Shown here piece by piece: positions 27,801 through 35,133 of a DNA stretch of 64,000 bases (the stretch's first letter is position 1; each line of letters begins with the position of its first letter). The stretch is from JBMYRH01 sp049602155. Lineage in GTDB: Bacteria; Myxococcota_A; UBA9042; PHBI01; JBMYRH01. The notes below the pieces were generated by a model, which worked only from the letters and a program-made list of their open reading frames with translations, had not been told where the DNA came from and searched no databases. The stretch lies in the NCBI GenBank assembly GCA_049602155.1, contig JBMYRH010000008.1, positions 62,001 to 126,000 of the forward strand. Direction: 5' to 3'. The position numbers and the translations under genes are program-made.

Positions 27801-28381
27801 AGGTGCGGCGCCTGGCCTGCGCACCTATTCAGAGCCTCGCCAGTCGACGTCACCGTGAGCAGGTGCTCGTGGGCTGTGTCGTCAGTGAGCTCCGGGAGCG
27901 TCCCTTGAAGAGTGGCAAGGGGCGGATGGCATTCGTCGCCATCGAGGATCAGACCGCGCGGGTCGAGGTGCTCGTCTTCTCTCGCGTCTTCGCGGAGGCT
28001 GAGGAGGCGCTCAAGAGTGATGAACCGTTGATGGTCCGTGCGGTTTTGCAGCACGAAGGGGAGGGCGAGAACACCTCGATTAAACTCCGCGCCGAGTCGA
28101 TCGTGACCCTCGCGAGCCTCCGGGCCGAGCAAACAGCGGCTCTGCGGCTGGAGGTCGACGCTGACGCTGTCTCGGACGAGATGCTCGATCGACTTGAGCC
28201 GCTCCTGTTGACGAACCCAGATGCGCTCCCGGTGATCCTCGCGCTGAACGTCGTGGATGAGGGGCGAATGCTCCTCAATCTGGGTAAGGGCTACCGGCTG
28301 TCCTCTGACGACGAGACCGTCGCGCGGGTGGAGCGCGTGACTGGAAGAGGGAGTGTGATCTTCCAGAGCCATGGCAGCTGA
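24890..28381 (+). CDS. dnaE: DNA polymerase III alpha subunit
   Basis: 1163 residues. An N-terminal PHP domain (VHLHTHSQFSMLDSTIRV), the C-family polymerase palm with catalytic aspartates in MPDFDIDFCMYKRDQV, the nucleotide-binding GPGRGSGAGSLVAY motif, the finger segment AAGVVIGDKPLWEYVPLY, and a C-terminal OB fold (VLVGCVVSELRERPLKSGKGRMAFVAIED). Replicative polymerase. ATG 24890 directly follows an in-frame TTG at 24887; the ATG is the likelier start. Its end overlaps the next gene by 11 nt. Confidence 0.97.
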   Translation: MSFVHLHTHSQFSMLDSTIRVPDLVNRAVEDKSAAIALTDHNNMFGAVEFFKAAQKSKVKPIFGSEVNLVAEDRRDAEVRRSSTIVLLCKNEKGYRNLCYLLSRCHMDSPARLPMPRIDRGLLAERCEGLLALSGGLSGEIPQALLRGDKAEAASLVRFYQGLFSEDFYLEIVRNGIKEQEQVNAELLLLSEELGVPLVAGADAHYAEREDAGAHEVLMCVQMGRVLPTLETKARITDELHLAPAEEMIERFADLPEAVANTVRIADACDVDLDLGKTYLPTYEVPEEFDTESYLRHVAHEGLTERLAAAVALGREVVESDYRERLDVELAIIEEMGFPGYFLIVWDFIRYAKEHDIPVGPGRGSGAGSLVAYCLSITDIDPLLYGLLFERFLNPERVSMPDFDIDFCMYKRDQVIRYVTQKYGEDNVGQIITYGTMKAKAVVRDVSRVYGLTFAEADRAAKLIPDDLGMTLAKAFDAEPRLMALCDEDPRYARLFEVARTLEGLNRQPGMHAAGVVIGDKPLWEYVPLYAVHGDEGEITRITQFAKNEVEEAGLVKFDFLGLKTLTVVDHAVRLVNDGRRVAGEDLLDISSIPLDDRSVFELITSGDTTGVFQLESSGFKELLRKLKPDCIEDIIAAVALYRPGPLQSGMVDAFIRRKHGEEKVEYPHPSLGTTLEETYGVMVYQEQVMQAARTLAGFSLGQADIMRRAMGKKKPSEMAKQGELFREGCVANGVPAEQADSIFSTIEKFAGYGFNKSHSAAYGLISYQTAWLKKHYPVEFMAALLSSDRDNTDKVVRLISEARSMGITVRPPSVNASSHDFTVDQGAVRFGLGAVKGVGGGAVESILAAREDVSFDGLLDFCDRVDTRRVNRRVLEALVKCGAFDEFDKPRLGLFSALDKAIERAQSLQRDRESGQFNLFGELEPADESGSGALKIDATDEWPDKVRLAFEKESLGFYVSGHPLDRYANEVRRLACAPIQSLASRRHREQVLVGCVVSELRERPLKSGKGRMAFVAIEDQTARVEVLVFSRVFAEAEEALKSDEPLMVRAVLQHEGEGENTSIKLRAESIVTLASLRAEQTAALRLEVDADAVSDEMLDRLEPLLLTNPDALPVILALNVVDEGRMLLNLGKGYRLSSDDETVARVERVTGRGSVIFQSHGS

Positions 28382-29339
28382 GGAGCGCACCGAGGCGCAG
28401 TCTGGGATGCTGCGGAACCGTCTGCGTAAGAACAGGACCAAGTTCGGGCGCTGGGCCAAGAAGCGGGGCATCACCTGTTTCCGGATATACGACATCGACA
28501 TCCCAGAGATCCCCTTGGTGATCGATTGGTACGAGGGGCGCTTGCACATCACTGAGCACGTCACCCGACGTCGCCCGGAAGGGGAGGAAGGGGATGCGTG
28601 GCTGCATGCGATGGCTCAGACCGCTCGGGAGGCCCTAGAGGTCCCTGAGGGGCACGTGTTTGTGAAACAGCGTCGTCGTCAGCGCGGCGATGAGCAGTAC
28701 CAGCGCCGTGATGATGGAGGACACCTCTTCGTGGTCCAGGAAGGTGGGCTTCGGTTTCACGTCAACCTGTCTGACTATCATGACACGGGGCTCTTCTTGG
28801 ACCACCGGGAGACCCGACGTCGAGTCGCCGAAGAGGCGTCTGGCAAGCGGGTCCTGAACTTGTTCTCCTACACGGGCTCCTTCTCTGTGTACGCGGGGGC
28901 TGCGGGGGCACGTACGACCACGTCCGTCGACTTATCGAAGACCTACTTGGCCTGGAGTCGAGAGAACTTCAGTTTGAACGGCATGCACATCGGGGATAAC
29001 CATCGGCTGGTCCATGCCGATGTGTTGGAGTGGTTGTCCGCCTCTGCGCGCCGGGACGATTGGTACGACCTAGTCGTCGTCGATCCCCCAACTTGGTCGA
29101 CCAGTAAGAGGATGCGCGACACGCTCGATGTGCAACGCGATCACGCTCAGATCTTGCAGGAGGTCATCCGCTTGGTCGCCCCGGGAGGCGTGGTCTACTT
29201 CTCGACGAATCGACGGAAGTTCGCCCTCGATGAGAGAGCCTTTGAGGGGACGCTGGCCACGGAGTTGACCTCTCAGACCGTCCCTGAGGACTTTCGCGCT
29301 CGCCGCCCGCATCGATGTTGGCGCGCGGTTCGGGGGTAA
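28371..29339 (+). CDS. RlmK-like 23S rRNA methyltransferase (class I SAM)
   Basis: 322 residues. It resembles the C-terminal RlmK half of E. coli RlmKL, which makes m7G2069 in 23S rRNA: MLRNRLRKNRTKFGRWAKKR, then CFRIYDIDIPEIPLVID, SAM motif I (VLNLFSYTGSFSVYAGAAGA) and the catalytic VVVDPPTWS. The N-terminal RlmL half is absent, so it is a stand-alone version. The gene overlaps dnaE by 11 nt and is followed 2 nt later by an MFS transporter. Confidence 0.88.
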   Translation: MAAEERTEAQSGMLRNRLRKNRTKFGRWAKKRGITCFRIYDIDIPEIPLVIDWYEGRLHITEHVTRRRPEGEEGDAWLHAMAQTAREALEVPEGHVFVKQRRRQRGDEQYQRRDDGGHLFVVQEGGLRFHVNLSDYHDTGLFLDHRETRRRVAEEASGKRVLNLFSYTGSFSVYAGAAGARTTTSVDLSKTYLAWSRENFSLNGMHIGDNHRLVHADVLEWLSASARRDDWYDLVVVDPPTWSTSKRMRDTLDVQRDHAQILQEVIRLVAPGGVVYFSTNRRKFALDERAFEGTLATELTSQTVPEDFRARRPHRCWRAVRG

Positions 29340-29341
29340 CG

Positions 29342-30577
29342 ATGGAACGCGTGGTGGGGACCCGAGAGCGCATCGCGTGGTGCCTTAACGATGTCGCGAA
29401 TTCCGCCTTCTCGCTGGTGATGGTGACGGCCTTTTTGCCGGTGTACTTCAGGCAAGGCATCGCTGAGGGCATGGAGCCTGGTCGGGCTGACGCGTTGTGG
29501 GGGTATGCGGTCTCATCGTCGATGGTGATCGTTGCGCTCACATCGCCGATCTTAGGGGCACTCGCTGACCGCCGCGCCTGGCGCAAGCGCTTGTTGACGC
29601 TTTACACGGTCCTCGGCGTGCTCGCGACCGGTGCATGGTTCTCGGTCGAGCCGGGGCAGATCGCGATGGGGTTGGCCCTCTATATCCTCGCGAACGTGAT
29701 GTACGAAGGCAGCTTGGTATTCTACGACGCGCTCTTGCCTGGCCTTGTTACGCCTGACCGCCTAGGGAGATGGTCCGGTTACGGGTGGTCGATGGGGTAC
29801 TTGGGGAGCTTGGGCTGCCTAGCCTTTGCGCTGACCCTCGTGAAAGGAGGGCAGGCGCTCTGGGTCTTTCCGCTCGTTGCGGGGTGGTGGGGCTTGTGGA
29901 GTCTGCCGATCGTGACCTTAGTGCGTGAACCGCCCGCGGTCTCAAAGGGGAACCCGGACTGGGGGGTGTGGCGGCAGCTTCGTGAGACCGTGGCTCGGAT
30001 TCGACGGAACCCGGATCTGGCGCGGTTCTTCATCGCCTTCTTCCTCTACAACGACGGCATCGCCACGACGATCGCATTCGCGGGGCTGTACGCGACCCAG
30101 ACGCTCGGCTTTAGCGCAGAGGAGACGATCGTCCTCATCGGAGGCGTGCAGGTGACCGGCGCCCTCGGGGCCTTCGTCACAGGCCATTTGGCGGATCGCT
30201 TTGGGCATGCGCGGATGATCGTTGTCACACTCGTGGGCTGGATTGGCCTAATGATCGTGACGTACTTCGTGACGTCACAGGCAGTGTTTTGGGGCGTGGC
30301 GTTGGGCGTGGGGTTGATCATGGGGGCGACGCAGAGCGCCAGTCGGGGCTTCCTGGCTGCGATCGCCGGTGACGCGGCTGGTGAGCTCTTCGGCTTTAAG
30401 GCGGTGGCCGGGAAATTCTCCGCGGTCTTGGGCCCGCTGGTCTTCGGTGTCGTCAGCCAAGCGACTGGGGATCAACGGCCAGCGCTCCTCGCTGTCGGGG
30501 TCTTCTTCGTCGCAGGGTTAGGCTTGATGCTTCGAGTCGATGAGCGTCGAGCGCTGTTGGCGGAGTCGACTGATTAG
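29342..30577 (+). CDS. MFS transporter, UMF1/Atg22-like family
   Basis: About 411 residues with 11-12 membrane helices. Motifs: WCLNDVANSAFSLVMVTAFLPVYF at the first helix and GALADRRAWRKRLL in the cytoplasmic loop (MFS motif A). The UMF1 family is related to yeast Atg22 vacuolar amino-acid exporter; bacterial members have no firm substrate. ATG 29342 is preferred (2 nt after the upstream stop); the frame extends to 29315 inside the methyltransferase gene. Confidence 0.9.
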   Translation: MERVVGTRERIAWCLNDVANSAFSLVMVTAFLPVYFRQGIAEGMEPGRADALWGYAVSSSMVIVALTSPILGALADRRAWRKRLLTLYTVLGVLATGAWFSVEPGQIAMGLALYILANVMYEGSLVFYDALLPGLVTPDRLGRWSGYGWSMGYLGSLGCLAFALTLVKGGQALWVFPLVAGWWGLWSLPIVTLVREPPAVSKGNPDWGVWRQLRETVARIRRNPDLARFFIAFFLYNDGIATTIAFAGLYATQTLGFSAEETIVLIGGVQVTGALGAFVTGHLADRFGHARMIVVTLVGWIGLMIVTYFVTSQAVFWGVALGVGLIMGATQSASRGFLAAIAGDAAGELFGFKAVAGKFSAVLGPLVFGVVSQATGDQRPALLAVGVFFVAGLGLMLRVDERRALLAESTD

Positions 30578-30674
30578 TGAGCGCTCGGGGCGCACCACAG
30601 CTGCTCGGTCGTTGACGCGTCTCTAGAACGCGCGATAGTGAAGGACTGCACCTCGTCACCCTGTTAGGTCATTT

Positions 30675-31577
30675 ATGATGCGTGAGCGTTGCCATCAAAC
30701 AGTCTTGGCTCTCCAAGACGCCATCTGCGAGCGCCTTGAAGCGCTGGACGGTGAGGCACGCTTTCAAGAGACGCTCTGGGACCGTGAAGCAGGTGGTGGC
30801 GGCAGGACGCGCATCCTCGAGTCCGGGGCGCTCTTTGAGAAGGCCGGGGTGAACGTCTCAGCGGTCCACGGGACAGTGCCCGAGGCGTTAGCCGGCTCCA
30901 TGCGTGGAGAAGGAGACTCGTTCTATGCGACGGGGGTCTCTCTCGTGCTGCATCCACGGAACCCCCACGCCCCGACAACGCACGCCAATTTTCGATATAT
31001 CGAGCGCGGTGACACCGGATGGTTTGGTGGCGGGGCGGATCTCACCCCATATGTCCTGTACGAAGAGGACGCGACACACTTTCATGATGTGCTCGCGACC
31101 ACGTGTGATCGGCACTCAGCTGAGTTTTATCCACGATTCAAGCGCTGGTGCGACGAGTACTTCCATTTGCCACATCGGGCAGAGGGGCGAGGGGTTGGCG
31201 GCGTCTTCTTTGATGACGTCCGCCCCAGCCAAGACCTCGATATGGAGGCCTTGTTCAGCTGGTGGTCCGAGATGGGGCGCTCATTTCTGCCTGCCTATGT
31301 GCCGATCTTAGAGCGGCGCTCCGACCTCCCGTATGATGAGGCGTTGCGGCAGTGGCAGCTCCAGCGTCGCGGGCGCTACGTGGAGTTCAACTTGCTCTAC
31401 GACCGGGGGACGATCTTCGGTCTCAAGACCGGAGGTCGCATCGAGTCGATCCTCATGAGCCTTCCTCCGTTGGTCCGCTGGGATCATGCGATTGTCCCCG
31501 CAGCGGGGAGCCCAGAGGCGCGCTTACTAAAGGCACTGCAGACACCACGTGAGTGGCGAACGCCCTCGGCCCCTTAG
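30675..31577 (+). CDS. hemF: Oxygen-dependent coproporphyrinogen III oxidase
   Basis: 300 residues. Haem synthesis: oxidative decarboxylation of coproporphyrinogen III using O2. The hallmarks are present: FEKAGVNVSAVHG, LHPRNPHAPTTHANFRY, TGWFGGGADLTPY, the DEYF/HRAEGRGVGGVFFDD block and RRGRYVEFNLLYDRGT. Its presence implies an aerobic or microaerobic life style. The end overlaps the convergent PEGA gene by 4 nt. Confidence 0.95.
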   Translation: MMRERCHQTVLALQDAICERLEALDGEARFQETLWDREAGGGGRTRILESGALFEKAGVNVSAVHGTVPEALAGSMRGEGDSFYATGVSLVLHPRNPHAPTTHANFRYIERGDTGWFGGGADLTPYVLYEEDATHFHDVLATTCDRHSAEFYPRFKRWCDEYFHLPHRAEGRGVGGVFFDDVRPSQDLDMEALFSWWSEMGRSFLPAYVPILERRSDLPYDEALRQWQLQRRGRYVEFNLLYDRGTIFGLKTGGRIESILMSLPPLVRWDHAIVPAAGSPEARLLKALQTPREWRTPSAP

Positions 31578-32305
31578 CGAATCTGAAGGGTGTAATCGAC
31601 GCTCGGGCCTGAGTCGCCCTCGGGCTGGCCAATGGTGAGCGCGAGCGCAGTCGCCACGCCGCCCAAGACCACGGCACCAACAGTGGTCCAGAACCAGACG
31701 TCCTCGTAGAACTCAGGCGCCATGGTCGCCGCACCAGTCCCAAGGTCTGCCTCTGGGAGCTTGGTGAGCTTGGCCACGAGAGGGAAGGGTTGGCCTGCGA
31801 CGATTTGAAGCTCTTGCAGGAAGGGCTCATATCCCGGCGCTTCGATGCTCAGCGTGACCTTTCCAGGCTTGACCTCTTGGTCGACGAACGGGGTCACCCC
31901 GACGATCTTCCCGTCAACCTTCACCGTGGCGCCTTCGGCGTTCGCGCTGATGGTTACGATTCCCGCCACGGGGATCAGATCGATCTCGAGTTCAACTTCA
32001 CCACCCGAGGGAGCGGTGAAGGTGTCGTTATGCTCCGAGTACCCCAGCTTGGAGAGCCGAATCGTGTGGTCACCGGGCTCTACTGCGAAGTCGTCATCAA
32101 GGGGGATGCTGCCGACGTCTTTGCCGTCGATCTCGACGCGCGCACCCTCAGTCAGCGAATAGATTACGAGGGTCGCGGGAAGTTGCGGGGCCGCTGAACG
32201 CTTTCTCTTAGCAGATGCATGCAGAGGCATAAGGATGAGCGCGATCGTGATCAGTGTGACCAGGGCACGTCGTGCACGCGAGTTTCCGTTATCGAGCGTT
32301 CTCAT
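31574..32305 (-). CDS. PEGA-domain envelope protein
   Basis: 243 residues. A signal peptide or N-terminal anchor (RALVTLITIALILMPLHASA), two tandem PEGA domains (ARVEIDGKDVGSIPLDDDFAVEPGDHTIRLSKLGY and ATVKVDGKIVGVTPFVDQEVKPGKVTLSIEAPGY) and a C-terminal membrane helix (FWTTVGAVVLGGVATALALTI). PEGA modules are found in surface and signalling proteins of Myxococcota and relatives, with unknown ligands. ATG 32305 has GGGA upstream; ATG 32326 is an alternative. Divergent from tolB with about 54 nt between. Confidence 0.82.
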   Translation of the reverse strand: MRTLDNGNSRARRALVTLITIALILMPLHASAKRKRSAAPQLPATLVIYSLTEGARVEIDGKDVGSIPLDDDFAVEPGDHTIRLSKLGYSEHNDTFTAPSGGEVELEIDLIPVAGIVTISANAEGATVKVDGKIVGVTPFVDQEVKPGKVTLSIEAPGYEPFLQELQIVAGQPFPLVAKLTKLPEADLGTGAATMAPEFYEDVWFWTTVGAVVLGGVATALALTIGQPEGDSGPSVDYTLQIR

Positions 32306-32358
32306 TCGTTGTGTCCCGTGCGTCATCAGTCAGCGCGTGTCATCTACCAGGGAGCCTC

Positions 32359-33789
32359 ATGGCAGACGGTGAACCCCTCCTTTATTGCACTTGCCGATCC
32401 TCTGAGCAAGGTGCCGCGCGTCGAGTTTTCTTGAGCCCAGATGGTAACTCGGGCCAGGATTCCCCTCCTTGGTCCCTGCCCCCAGGATTACTTCGCGTGC
32501 TTCGCCTCTCTGCAATCGCTGCCTTCGCCCTCATGACCGTGTCCGTTGGGGTGACACCAGCTATGGCTCAGTCTGCGGACGACGGGGACAAAGCGATCCA
32601 CGTCGTCGTGGGGCCTGGGGCTCAACGGTTGGAGCCCATGGCGATCCCGGATGCGATGTGCAAAGGGGCCTCAGCCAGCGCATGCGCAGCGGTGTCAGAG
32701 GTGCTCCGACGCGATATGACGCTGTCCTTTGTGTTTCGGATCATCCCGTCACGCAGCTACTTGGCGGACGCCACGCTGGAGGATTTGACGGAGATCTCTT
32801 GGAGCGATTGGTCGAACGTTGGGGCGCGCTTCCTGATCAAGGCAGAGGTGACCGGGCCGGCGCCGTATGCGCTCAAAATGCGCCTCTACAACGTCACCGA
32901 GCGTCAGATGATTGTCGTTCGGGGGCAGGACGCGAGCGGGGTCAAGGAGCGTGGACTGCGCTCTGCCGTGCATCGTTTCTGCAACGGTGTGCTCGCTGCC
33001 ATCACCGGACAATCCGGCGTATTCGATACCCGGATCGCTTATGCGGCGAGGGTCAAGCCTGGTGTGAAAGCCATCGGGATGATGGACATGGATGGCGCCA
33101 ACAAGACGGGCTACATCGGTAACGGCTCGATCAACATGCTCCCAAGCTGGGGCTTCGGTGGGTTGCTTTACACGAGCTTTCTTCAGGGGAAGCCGGAGAT
33201 CTACTTCGGGAAGAAGCGCCTCTCCAGTGACGCTGGTCACTATCGAAAGGTCGCTGTCAGTCGGGATGGAACGACGATGGTGGCGTCGATCTCGTACGGT
33301 GGGCAGTCGGACCTCTTCCTGATGAGCAAGTCCGGTGAAATTGTCCGGAATCTCACGAACTCACCGGTGGATGAGGTCTCCCCGACGTTCTCGCCAGACG
33401 GCGCTAAGATCGCCTTTGTGTCCTCTGCTGCTGGGGCACCACAGATCTACGTCATGAGCATCAGCGGTGGCGGGAGTCGGCGCGTGACCCACGCTGGTGG
33501 CTACAACTACGCACCAGACTGGGGCGTGAACGGGTTGATCGTCTTCGCGGGGATGGATAACGGGACATCAGACATCTTCACCGTGGACGAAGGCGGCAAC
33601 TCGGTGAATCGTCTGACGCAGAACCAAGGCTCGAATAAAGACCCGTCTTGGAGTCCCGATGGTCGCTACGTCGCCTTTGTGTCGCGTCGCGCCGAGGGCT
33701 CTGGCGTCTATCTGATGAGTGCGAACGGTCGTTATCAGCTCCTCGTCTCTAAGGGCGGCGGGCGCTCGAACGTCGCCTGGGAGCGTTAG
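32359..33789 (+). CDS. tolB: TolB, periplasmic beta-propeller of the Tol-Pal system
   Basis: The mature protein has an N-terminal alpha/beta domain (VVVGPGAQRLEPMAIPDAMC) and a six-bladed propeller with repeated SPDGxxIAFVSS/PDGRYVAFVSRR motifs. TolB links inner-membrane Tol proteins to Pal at the outer membrane. ATG 32359 has GGGAG upstream, but GTG 32497 would directly start the signal peptide (VLRLSAIAAFALMTVSVGVTPAMA); the true start is uncertain. No pal, tolA or tolQ/R lie beside it: the downstream region is the putative structured RNA. Confidence 0.88.
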   Translation: MADGEPLLYCTCRSSEQGAARRVFLSPDGNSGQDSPPWSLPPGLLRVLRLSAIAAFALMTVSVGVTPAMAQSADDGDKAIHVVVGPGAQRLEPMAIPDAMCKGASASACAAVSEVLRRDMTLSFVFRIIPSRSYLADATLEDLTEISWSDWSNVGARFLIKAEVTGPAPYALKMRLYNVTERQMIVVRGQDASGVKERGLRSAVHRFCNGVLAAITGQSGVFDTRIAYAARVKPGVKAIGMMDMDGANKTGYIGNGSINMLPSWGFGGLLYTSFLQGKPEIYFGKKRLSSDAGHYRKVAVSRDGTTMVASISYGGQSDLFLMSKSGEIVRNLTNSPVDEVSPTFSPDGAKIAFVSSAAGAPQIYVMSISGGGSRRVTHAGGYNYAPDWGVNGLIVFAGMDNGTSDIFTVDEGGNSVNRLTQNQGSNKDPSWSPDGRYVAFVSRRAEGSGVYLMSANGRYQLLVSKGGGRSNVAWER

Positions 33790-34231
33790 CTTCTAACCTC
33801 GGTGCCTTCTGGTGTTGAGGGGCTATCGCTGTGCTGCGGGAGAGCGACGGCGACGGCCGTGTCGTAGGGGATCGACGTGTCAGCGTGGATCGGTGAAAAA
33901 AAACGCTGTGGTCAATGCTGTGGAAAACTACCGCAAGTGCTCAGATCGACTCGGGAGCTGAGGCGGCGTGTTTTCCACAGGGGATTTTTGTGTCGAGATG
34001 GGGTTGCAACTGACTCCGGAGTCCCACAAAGTCCGGCGTGTCGGTCAGCGCGAATGAGCGTTGCCGGAGGGAGTCCAAAGGGCCCAGCCTTGGCTGAGCA
34101 ACCGGACTGAAAACCCCAGGGAGGGAGCTGGACTCGAAAGAGTTCAACCACTTCTCGGTTCTTTGAAACTCTGCAGAGCACACATGAGGATGATGGCGGG
34201 CTTCGGCTCACAATCAGCGTCATGTTGAAGC

Positions 34232-34307
34232 CCATGAGAGGAGACGCCTGCAAGGGCGTCGAGACCGAGCGAGGGAGACCTCGGAGGGGCAAACACCATG
34301 AGAGGAG
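34232..34307 (+). repeat. 12-nt direct repeat flanking two hairpins inside the putative RNA
   Basis: CCATGAGAGGAG occurs at 34232-34243 and again at 34296-34307, 64 nt apart. Between the copies lie hairpins 34243-34260 (GACGCC/GGCGTC) and 34270-34283 (CGAGG-GAGA-CCTCG). The repeat suggests duplicated structural or protein-binding elements within the RNA. Confidence 0.7.
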
Positions 34308-34995
34308 CGGCCACCTGATTTGGGTAACACTGAACAGAATGGTACGGACCTGACGACTGCATGAATCCCTGGAGCTGAGGCGATGCGTCCTTTGGACGGG
34401 TCGTGAGACAGCAAGAGGGGCAGAGGGTGCCGAGAGGCACACGAGGCTAGCGTCGGGGGGAGACTCTGAAGGTGAAAACCTGGACGGTATCGGCATGAAA
34501 TAAGGTCGAAAGGGTGTGGACGGAATAACGCGTCGAGAGGTTGAGAAAACCTGGGGACGCAGCACAGTCGGGAGAGGAATACCCGGCGCAGGTCGCTTTC
34601 CACAGCTGAAGTCGTCGAAAGGTGAAGAAACTTCATGGGAGGGCCGTGACGGAACGAACGACTGTCACCAGTCACGTGGGAGACCACGCGACGGGAGAGG
34701 GTCGGGAGACCGGCACAAGAAGGCTCGAGAAACACTTCAAACGCGAACGAAGGACAGGAGCGATTGGCATGCGATTTATATCGTGATGCCGTCCCCTACC
34801 GCGAAGACCGCGAAAGCCTGCGAAAGGCTAGGGCGGGAGCATTGAACCAAATACGATGCTAGCGGTAGGCGGGGAACGCTGAAGTTCACGTCAACGCGAT
34901 AGGAGGAGGCCAGTGAGGCGGCGACGCATCATTGTCCACTCGAACCAGACATGTTCTCCGAAGGAGCCCACCTCGGGCACGCTCTGCTGACCGAC

Positions 34996-35035
34996 ATCCA
35001 AAAAGGCCGAGTCTCAGGACTCGGCCTTTTTGGAT
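34996..35035 (+). terminator. Strong intrinsic terminator
   Basis: An 18-bp perfect stem: ATCCAAAAAGGCCGAGTC (34996-35013) pairs with GACTCGGCCTTTTTGGAT (35018-35035), loop TCAG, with a T5 tract after the GC-rich part. Because of the A5 on the left arm it can work in both directions. It closes the putative RNA and separates it from the DDAH-like gene. Confidence 0.9.
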
Positions 35036-35056
35036 CGTGCCGCCCGAGGCACGATC
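35033..35056 (+). other. Second perfect hairpin overlapping the terminator base
   Basis: GATCGTGCC (35033-35041) pairs with GGCACGATC (35048-35056), loop GCCCGA. Its first 3 nt are shared with the terminator stem, so the two hairpins compete at the base. No T tract follows. It lies in the 5' region of the DDAH-like gene, which starts 78 nt further on. Confidence 0.6.
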
Positions 35057-35133
35057 AAATTGACGCTGGCCCCCCGGTTCAGGCCATCCTCAAACGGTCG
35101 AGTGAGGTGCCCGTGTGGAGTTAGGGGGGAATC

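Larger units (their letters stand above)
33900..35035 (+). ncRNA. Putative large structured non-coding RNA (about 1.1 kb), class unknown
   Basis: No protein gene fits 33790-35133. The + strand is purine-rich and dense in self-complementary pairs. A rod at 33918-33980 has CTGTGGAAAAC pairing with GTTTTCCACAG, with inner CCGC/GCGG and CTCAG/CTGAG. Hairpin 34183-34224 has three nested stems separated by symmetric 3x3 loops and is closed by C(TTCG)G. GNRA-capped hairpins: 34130-34145 (GAAA), 34270-34283 (GAGA), 34427-34440 (GAGA), 34470-34481 (GAAA), 34675-34688 (GAGA), 34701-34714 (GAGA). Others: 34243-34260 and 34766-34790. A junction is closed by CCTACCGC 34795-34802 with GCGGTAGG 34862-34869, enclosing hairpins 34815-34829 and 34838-34860. 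GNRA loops occur in sense only on +. The RNA would end at the terminator 34996-35035. The 5' end and promoter are not located. I do not recognise RNase P, tmRNA, group I/II intron or 6S motifs. Confidence 0.72.

Noticed and set aside
33912..34565. 217-residue open frame on the minus strand across the intergenic region
   Set aside because: It is antisense to the purine-rich structured region, has low-complexity Ser/Pro/Arg composition and no domain or ribosome-binding site. Few stop codons are expected antisense to purine-rich RNA.
33919..34605. TTTTCCACA-like DnaA boxes (33971-33979, reverse copy at 33919-33927, CTTTCCACA at 34597-34605), suggesting an origin
   Set aside because: Two of the three form the arms of one hairpin, none matches TTATCCACA fully, there is no AT-rich unwinding region and no dnaA, dnaN or gyrB nearby.
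33900..35035. tmRNA, RNase P RNA, group I or group II intron as identity for the structured region
   Set aside because: No tRNA-like ends, no RNase P P4 core, no group II domain V with AGC triad or GUGYG start, and no group I P7/P3 core could be read. A covariance search would settle this.
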